Origin: Stromatinia cepivora
Taxonomy: Eukaryota; Ascomycota; Leotiomycetes; Helotiales; Sclerotiniaceae
Assembly (NCBI GenBank): GCA_014898415.1
Contig: RCTD01000033.1
Location: 248,001 to 312,000 of the forward strand
Direction: 5' to 3'
Length of the DNA: 64,000 nucleotides
The notes beneath the pieces are model-generated. The model saw nothing but the letters and a program-made list of their open reading frames with translations, was not told where the DNA came from and made no database searches. Below, piece after piece: positions 56,771 through 64,000 of the stretch. Made by a program: the position numbers and the translations under genes. How positions within the stretch are numbered: position 1 is the first letter of the stretch; the number at the start of each line of letters is the position of its first letter.

Positions 56771-59700
56771 ATGGCTTTCCGAATTCCTAGAAAGCAAGAC
56801 GAAGAAATCACTTCAACGCGTGGTCAATTGTCAAGTCCTCATCGCACCAAACTTCCGACCAGCCTTACCAACACCACATTTCCGACGACCCCCCCGTACA
56901 GTCAAACAAGAAACCTCCCATAGAACCACACCTCGGACCTCTAAAGGCGCCAGGGAATATCATCTTTCTTCAAATCCGCACTATCAGATCGATATTGACC
57001 GGGATCCTCGAGCTCCGTATCACAGCGGTAAGATAGTGCAATCAATCCTAACTTTGAGTCTGCACTAACAATATGTTCTTTTCGCAGATTCTCACCATCC
57101 ATCCCATTACGCCTACCAAGAACCTGATACCCGTGACACAACTCCAAGTATTGACGGTATGTCGGGTCTTCATCGAATTGGCCTGGATACAAAAAACCTG
57201 ATCGATACGCTCAGTCAGCTGGGAAATTACGATGTTGAACATGTCGTCGATCTCCCAAAAATTATTGTGATTGGAGATCAAAGTGCCGGTAAGTCATCAC
57301 TTATCGGCCGATTATCTGAGATGTCCCTACCTAGGAACAGTGGGTGCTGCACAAGATGTCCTGCCAATATTATAACCAAAGCAGCCGATACTTGGTCTTG
57401 TACCGTCTCACTTCGTCAAAAGTATGGATACCGCACACCAAAGACTCCACTCAAGGATCGGGATGTTACCAAGAATAATCCTTTCCCACCCTGGATTGAA
57501 CAAGAACTCGTGGTTAAAGAATTCATCAAAATCACAGACAAAACAAAGCTAGAGGATGCGATGAAATGGGCACAGATTGCTCTTCTCAATCATAACCAGG
57601 ACTACGAACAGTTCATCCCAGAAAGTGGCACCCGTTTTGTGAACAATAACACTACGACTGAAGCTGACGTCACACCGAATGTTGTGAAAGTCGAGATATC
57701 CGGCCCAGGACTACCCACCTTATCGTTCTTCGACCTTCCTGGTATTATTGCTAATACTCCCACAAATGATCAGAGATACCTCATCAAGGTTTTCGAAAAC
57801 ATTGCCAAGAAGTGAGTACTGCTATTTCTCTAGCCTTATGTCTCCACATTTAAGTAGCTCAATTATCTTTAACGTCTTGCAGATACATCCGAGCTCCCAA
57901 TACTTTGATCATTTTCGTCATGACCATGTCTGTGGAAGCAGTTTTGTCGAAAGCAAAAGCCCTCATTGAAGAAGAACGTGCTACTAATCGTTGCATGGGC
58001 GTCTTAACGAAGCCTGATACACTTGTGGAGAAGGACGGTACAAATGATTGGAAGAAGATCTTGGACGGGGAAGAGCATCGTTTAGGCCATGGATGGCGTG
58101 TTACCAGACAGCCTGGACCAGACTTTGAAGCGACCGAGCTTGATTACCATATCCAAGCTTGTGATGAGGAGAAGGAGTTTTTCAGCACCAACGAGTTGTG
58201 GAAAGGCTCATGGTCAAAATACCAAGACAAATGTGGAATTCCCAAAATTCAAAAACTACTTTCCCGCCTTCTTGCGGAATCAATCCGAAAAAGGTTCGTG
58301 ATGAGCTGCATTCCAATTGTTTAAGATCAAGCTAATGGTATTTATGTAGCGTACCTGATATAAAGATGAAGGTTCATAGGCGTAAGGCTACCATCAGTCA
58401 AGAGCTGAAGGACCTGCCCGAGGTACCCAGTGAAAATGTGCAACTTCATGTGACCCGTCTTCTGCATAATTTCAGTCAGAATGTGGAAAAGATGATGAAT
58501 AGCGAACACAATTTATCAGATACAACTTTCCACGGATCATGGACCAAACTTTCTCGCCAATTTCACGAGTTGATATTACACAACAGGCCAAAAATCACCC
58601 TCTCGGATCCATCGGATACATTGACGTTTGAAGTCATCGATCTTGATAACGATGACGGTGACACTAAGCAGGAGCCTGTGCCTGATAGTTGTAAAAAACG
58701 CCGATACAATCAGATGGTCAATGAAGACAGATCGAATTCAGGCGACCAAACACCAAGTACTCCTTCAGGGGTCAAATCGGAGACCCCGATCCCACATACT
58801 CCCCGACCAATTGCTAATCCCCATCAGAATCCTTTCAGGAACACCATCTTCGAACGACATGCACATCACGGCAGAGGGTTCACCACTATTGCTGAGATAC
58901 GCAAACAGATTGAGAATCATACTTATATGGGTCTCCCTGACATGGTTAACACACCAGTCTACAAACATTTCTGTCAAAAGGCTGTTCGTGATTGGAAGCC
59001 TCCCGTCCAACAATTGCTCCATGGGGTTATCAGTCTGTTACGATCTGAGATTGAAAGGAGTGCAGATAGAATCTTAGGTCCATTTCGACAAACGGATCTA
59101 TACAAGCAATCGATTACCATCCTTCGAGAATGGATTGAAGAGCTTTCTAAGGCACAGCGAGATACACTCGATGAACTCTACGAGCTCGAAACATACAGTC
59201 CTTTTACTATGAATCAGGAAGAGATCCAGAAGACAAAACAAAGTGAGAAGTTGGATCTTCAAAAAGTTCGTCACAAAGTCCGTGCTATTCGTTTCATCGA
59301 TAAAGAGATATATACCAAATCTATAAAACTGAAGACGAAGGAAACCGACGGGGAAAAGGCCCGTCTCCAGGAGAAGATGAGGCTCGTGGACTCGGTCAAG
59401 CCTGACCAATTGAGTAAGGACAGTTTCCAAAACGAAATTGATGTCGCAGCCTATATCCGAGGATACTATATTGTGGCTGGGAAAAGATTCATTGACAGTG
59501 TTTGTATCAGTATTAACAACCGTTTATTTCGCCATGTCAAGGACAACATCACAGATCTCCTCGAAACCCGACTAGGTGTTAATCACCCTAAGAATGGTAA
59601 GGGAACTCTCCTGCAACTTTGAAGGATTGTTCTAACAAGAATAAACATATAGGTGCCAATAGATGTGTAGAACTTATGGAAGAAAATTCCGAAATTGGTG

Positions 59701-59999
59701 CGAAACGTCATAAGCTCCAAAAAGAATTGGAGGAACTCGAAGCCTTTGAAATCAAGTTTGAGCAGCTTCTCAAAGAAAGTGTCGCAGATGATGAGGAGTC
59801 CAGTGCCACACCCGCATTTGAGGAGGAAAATCATCGGTCGGAGAGTGAGGATTTTGAGCAATTGGGATACCGTCAACAAAGCCCAGTTTCAGAATTATTA
59901 CAACGTCGCGGCATTTACAACTATAACAATGAGACGCGTGAGGCTGAAAAGGAAGGGGAACATGATGCCAATGGTTTACCAGCAAATTTTGAAGCTTGA
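56771..59999 (+). CDS. Dynamin-like large GTPase (Mx/Vps1-type layout)
   Basis: Model: exons 56771-56822, 56902-57027, 57088-57811, 57883-58293, 58350-59596 and 59653-59999, giving 968 aa. All four G motifs are present: P-loop GDQSAGKSS (about residue 122), PRNSGCCTR with the switch I Thr, FFDLPG (about 275) and TKPD (about 343). A dynamin middle domain follows, interrupted by an acidic disordered insert ([16 protein letters not shown]...). Near the C-terminus is a GED-like helix ([25 protein letters not shown]). Such proteins self-assemble and remodel membranes; this one belongs to the fungal dynamin-like group of unclear role. The N-terminus is uncertain. Exon 1 reaches exon 2 only through a weak-donor 79-nt intron (56823-56901); otherwise a 1-base shift at a C7 run is needed. 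A shorter protein could start at the ATG at 57159, before the GTPase domain. Confidence 0.85.
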
Positions 60000-61557
60000 A
60001 ACAAGGCTAGAATTTCTGCCTTGACTTCATTACCAGATCACATCTGTTCTTCTTTGGCACCACAATCGTTTTCTTGCCATATCCCATCGAAATCTGACCT
60101 CACTTCGCTTACTCATTTGCACGATCCAGTTCTTTCCTTTATGTCATCACACAAATCGCCCTCTACTCGCAACCTGCACTATCTTGTTTAGCTAGGTACT
60201 TTTACCCACTCAACCTCTTCCCTTTTCCGGCACCAATCACGAATATTGCAGCGACTGCAATCACCAATCACAACTTCCCCCTTTGCGACAATAAATTGTT
60301 CTTGATTCGATGCACCTACCACATCCTGTGAATCATACTCCCCTTCGACATTTTTCAGTGCACAACCCAATCCCTGCTCACCACATACCACAGCTCTTAC
60401 TTGTGGCCTCCGATACTTGGATATCTTCTGATACATTGTCTCGATCGATGTCTCACGCAAACTCACATGTACCACCACATTCGTCTTCACCACCAACCAA
60501 AGTACGACTTCTCCCCGCCAGCCCAATGATACATGTTTCTTTTCTTTCCAGCTGTTTGTTTTGTTTTGTTTTGACTTGTTATTGATGATATTTCCACGAC
60601 GAAGGGGAGGAATGGAAGGAAAGCGGGAAGAATTACGAATGGGATTTTATGTGTAATTGTTTACCTATTTCTTTGCGAAGGGATGGATGGTAAACTGAGC
60701 AAGAGTTCCGATAATTTTAGGTTTTTGATGAACTGGATGGAGTGTTCTCTTGCGGGCTAAATAGCTAGATAGCTAGATCTTCATGTTTGCCAGGTACCAT
60801 TTGTATTTGTTCTGGTCTCTGATCCATGATTGCGCGGGACGGATGGATGGGATTCGCATTACTGTCTGTTTGTTTGTTCGTTCGTTTTGTTAGTTTGTTT
60901 GTTGTTAAGTGAACACAGATATGGTATGGAAATAAATGAACGCGTTATTCATCTGTATCTCCCATCACTTATCTTTCTACCTGTTGTCGTTGTGGACTTG
61001 TGATGATTGATGATTGATGATTGATGATTTGAGAGTGTGGATACTTGGGAAGTATATCGTTTCTTTTTACTTATTATGTAGGTAAGATGAGATGAAATGT
61101 GAGAAAAAAAATATTTATCTGAGATCTTACACACCGTCCGTACATTTTCCTCTCTTTTTCTTTTTCTTTTCTCTTCCTGTTTACTAGGTATTCTTCTGAA
61201 TATTCGTTACTCGAAATCTTATCCTTAATTAATTAACTAACTTCATGGGAAAGAAAGAGGATCCGAGGATGGTTTGAAAGATTGAAATTGTTAATTTAGC
61301 AAGATTTAGATTTAGATTCAGATATGAAAAGCTAGATACAGTGAAAGAAAGCAAATGGGTATATCACCTCTCTCTCCTTCCCTCCATTAAAATCGTATGA
61401 AAAAAGAATGGAAAGTCGTGACATCGTGATGATTGTGCTGTAAACCTTGAAGTAACGCCCTGCAAGATTCCATCCATGAATATTCTCTAAGCACATTGCA
61501 ATTCCATATTTCTCTCCTTTTTAGAACGACACAATTGAAAGCACATTCATCCATCCA
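60000..61557. other. Intergenic, convergent 3' ends
   Basis: No gene accepted. A TGATTGA-type microsatellite lies at 61001-61030, and GTTTGTTTGTTCGTTC-like repeats lie near 60868-60902. The minus-strand frame 60188-60526 contains GDCSRCNIRDWCRK but no ATG at its start, and is discussed under rejected items. Confidence 0.45.
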
Positions 61558-62724
61558 TTATTCCAGCGTCGCAGCCTGAGAATACATAGCCATGTGGCCA
61601 ATATTCTTGTAACTACCCACCTTAGGCGCCGTGTCCTTCAAGGCAGCCAAACTACCCGGAACAGGTCTAGGAGCCGCATCATCTTCTTGCCAAGGAGTAC
61701 GACAATAAACACAAGTAACGACTCCACCACGTTTGCTAGCTTTCCATTGGGCAAAACAATCTTTGTGGAAATTTTGACCACAGGCTGCTTTACACCAGAC
61801 GATCTCTTCGGTGGCGGGATCCATGTCGAAGACACAGATGGGACATTCACTTTCGATGGGTTTGCGCTTGCCGTTGTATATGGTTTCATCTTCGGGCGCG
61901 TTGTGGTCGTGTCCGTCTGGTGCACGGGTTACGGGTGCATTGGCCCAGATGTATTCGAGTTCATGGGATAGGAATGCTTGTTGATAGCAGAGATGCATTG
62001 GTGCTTTGTAGATGATGATTAATGCATCTATATTGAATTAGTACTTGGATACGATGTGCAGTCTGAAATTACTCACAGTTAATGTGCTTGCATTTCTGAC
62101 CACGAATTCTCTAATTTCTTGTTAGCGAGGAATTGAGCAAGGGAAGAGGAAAAGATGACTTACTGCATCCATACAAGTACAACTTGGTGAACGTCCAATC
62201 TTAGTTTGATAAATATTACCAGTACTACCAGCAATATCGAAATCCTCACGTTCTCTTCCCTTTGCATCAACAACTCTTTGTCTATTCAACATAAACATCC
62301 GCTCCTTTCGAATCCGCTTAACCTTATCCTTAAACTTCGCGTCGGGCTCTGGAATAAATTCTCTCTCGCGTCTCTCTCCAGTACGTGTATCAATATTCTG
62401 ATAAATGATAACTTCAGAAGCAAGTTGACCTTCAATCACAACATCTGGACTCTTTTCCTTCTTAGCTCTCTTTTTCTTTGGTGGTGCATCAGAAGCAGAA
62501 GGACCTGCTTCAGCAGAGGGATTGGGGATAATGGGAGCTTCGGGTTCAATGATCAATGTTCCATCATCGGATGCTTGAAGACGTGCTACTAAGTCTGCTT
62601 TTTTGCCTGTTTTGGGAAGTTGACGACGTTCAAGCTCGGCTTTCAATTGTGTGACTAGGCATTGACTCCAGTCAATTGCTTCGAGGTTCTCATCTTCTTC
62701 AATGGTGCGTTTAGGACGAGGCAT
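61558..62724 (-). CDS. SAP-SWIM-RING zinc-finger protein
   Basis: Three exons (62724-62164, 62110-62077, 62027-61558) give 354 aa. An N-terminal SAP-like helix pair (residues about 22-50, VTQLKAELERRQLPKTGKKADLVARLQ) suggests DNA or chromatin binding. A Lys-rich patch (PPKKKRAKKEK) may act as a nuclear signal. The SWIM finger C182-x-C184...C194-x-H196 is completed by the tiny 34-nt exon 2, and KCKHINYAL follows. A RING (C260-x2-C263, C277, C281, H286, C289, C304-x2-C307) lies before a 45-residue tail. SWIM plus RING is the layout of a group of E3 ubiquitin ligases (ZSWIM2/MEX-like). The ligase role and targets are inferred. The ATG at 62724 is preferred over an upstream in-frame ATG, because the upstream part is Ser/Tyr-rich leader-like sequence. 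Confidence 0.88.
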
Positions 62725-64000
62725 GATGAATTGATGGAATGGTTTTGTCAAGAAAGGTATGAAATATTGAGGTGAGATGGTGGTAGTAAGATGAAATAAT
62801 GTAGGATGCGAGCGTGGACTTGAGATGAGAAGATGTGAGTGAGAATATGAAAATGAATATGAATAAGAAATCAAGGAAAAAGAAGATTTCCAACGGAATA
62901 TCATCAATTACTTATACTTTTCTCATCGAAAGATATCCCCAATAGAAGAGGAAGAACTTGGAAATGTCACATACAAGATGAAATGTTTTTGGATTAATTG
63001 GGAATTGGCCAAAAGTCGTGCGAGATGTGGTAATTGAGGTGGTAGCCTGAAATTACCCCACTTTTATCCAGGCAGAAGTGCTGGATTTGGCACGAACTTG
63101 GCACCGGTCCTCGTGATTTGGTTGGGGTTTGGATGAGTCAGCCAGCTATTGTTGGATTTATATGTGAGGGCATTACCAATACCAAATGTCTTTATGAGGG
63201 AACACGCTCGGGACATTCTATTACATGCACCTGAAGATTCTTGGATGAATGAATCAATTCATCTAGCCATATTTCTCAGTATACTTAAAACTATACTCCT
63301 ATACAATAGATTTGTTTCTGTTGTTCTTTTCCTGGTTTTCTTCTCCCCTCTCTTCTCTCCTCTTTCTACATTGTAACCAGAACTCTTTGCTTCAAGTGAA
63401 CAACGTCAATTGAATGGAAATGAAGTCAAGAAGTAGGTAGTTTTTATCTCTGCCCTTCCGCGAATTGCTGTACCAGCCAGTTTCTTATAATGTCTTTGTC
63501 CAAGTACAGACGCGTACTTGGGACGGAAGATCCATCAAGTTACCTACTGAAGTGATGAGAGATTGAAGTGAAGTTTGATATCCGGATTTGCGCAAGATTA
63601 TTCGGTTTTTAATTCGAGACGTGTATTATAAAGATTAACAATAGGTATTTTCCCTTAGTCTTAGAAGATTTCTAGACTCCCTTACCTTCAAGTCACTACT
63701 TTTCCTCTGTGCAACGCGTCTTCCATCATCATTGTTGTTATTCATACCTCGACACAATAACAAAAATCCATAACAAGAGGCATTCATTATCTTGTCACCA
63801 AGCTGTTGAATCTTAGTGGTTCTTTATTCAATTCACTGATTTACTATCTAGAATAGATCACATAATCAATCAATCCGGCATACCTCTCGTGCGTCATTTG
63901 TTTACCTATTTTAGTTCGACTGACTGAACTTTGACATTCACAATTTGGTAAGTGAATCTCGCCAACCACTCTTTATTCATTGATTTTAACCGGAATTCAT
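62725..64000. other. Right edge, promoter-like, no complete gene
   Basis: Upstream region of the SWIM-RING gene and, further right, CT-rich leader-like sequence (63640-63990). GGTAAGTGAATC near 63949 looks like a 5'-UTR donor site for a plus-strand gene beginning beyond the window. The frame 63149-63376 is not convincing. Confidence 0.4.

Noticed and set aside
60188..60526. Minus-strand frame with GDCSRCNIRDWCRK near its end
   Set aside because: It resembles the end of some fungal hypothetical proteins, but it starts without an ATG, has no upstream exon I can support and overlaps noise on the other strand. Possibly a gene relic.

Overview
The window looks like a piece of a filamentous ascomycete genome. 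The protein-coding genes carry short introns (about 47-60 nt, GTATGT/GTAAGT-type donors, CTAAC/CTGAC-type branch sites, YAG acceptors). A fungal Zn2Cys6 regulator, a fungal flotillin, a YqjM-like ene-reductase and a fungal dynamin-like GTPase are present. Old transposons are extremely AT-rich and full of stop codons, as expected from repeat-induced point mutation (RIP). A leotiomycete (Helotiales, Sclerotiniaceae-like) is my best guess. That is inference from general resemblance, not from a search.

Layout. (1) 0.9-13.9 kb is a housekeeping cluster: a coiled-coil protein of unknown function (897-1772), TMA46 (minus), the tiny OST4 gene (58 aa), YRA1 with an 832-nt intron, a decayed relative of the first coiled-coil gene (9.5-10.3 kb), and an eight-part search-free reconstruction of VPS11 with six introns. 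(2) 13.9-16.6 kb is non-coding, with a 22-G tract and a possible solo LTR. (3) 16.6-22.6 kb is a long array of diverged repeat units with a 17-nt core recurring about every 145-200 bp (typically about 175). It is interrupted by two small DNA transposons, one hAT-like and one mariner-like, each with a readable target-site duplication. (4) 23.2-31.7 kb holds a Zn2Cys6 regulator, an LPPELR/2EXR-like protein with a broken reading frame after it, a flotillin and a conserved-type hypothetical protein. (5) 32.1-46.56 kb is one nested transposon block: a pogo/Fot1-type element with 42-bp terminal inverted repeats and a TA duplication. Two complete but dead Ty1/copia elements in opposite orientations, each with paired LTRs and a 5-bp duplication, sit inside it. 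(6) 46.6-50.5 kb is gene-poor, with an ankyrin remnant and a small cysteine-rich membrane protein plus its degraded copy. (7) 50.6-62.7 kb is a second gene-rich zone: a membrane protein, a class III old-yellow-enzyme-like reductase, a GMPPA-like protein, a dynamin-like GTPase and a SAP-SWIM-RING protein.

The genes do not form a pathway cluster. They are scattered housekeeping functions: translation, N-glycosylation, GDP-mannose control, mRNA export, vacuolar tethering, membrane domains and membrane remodelling. The items most worth follow-up are the nucleosome-length repeat array, the long YRA1 intron at the position of the yeast autoregulatory intron, and the clean three-layer transposon nest. 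All intron positions were inferred by eye from splice signals and reading frame. No alignments or database searches were run.
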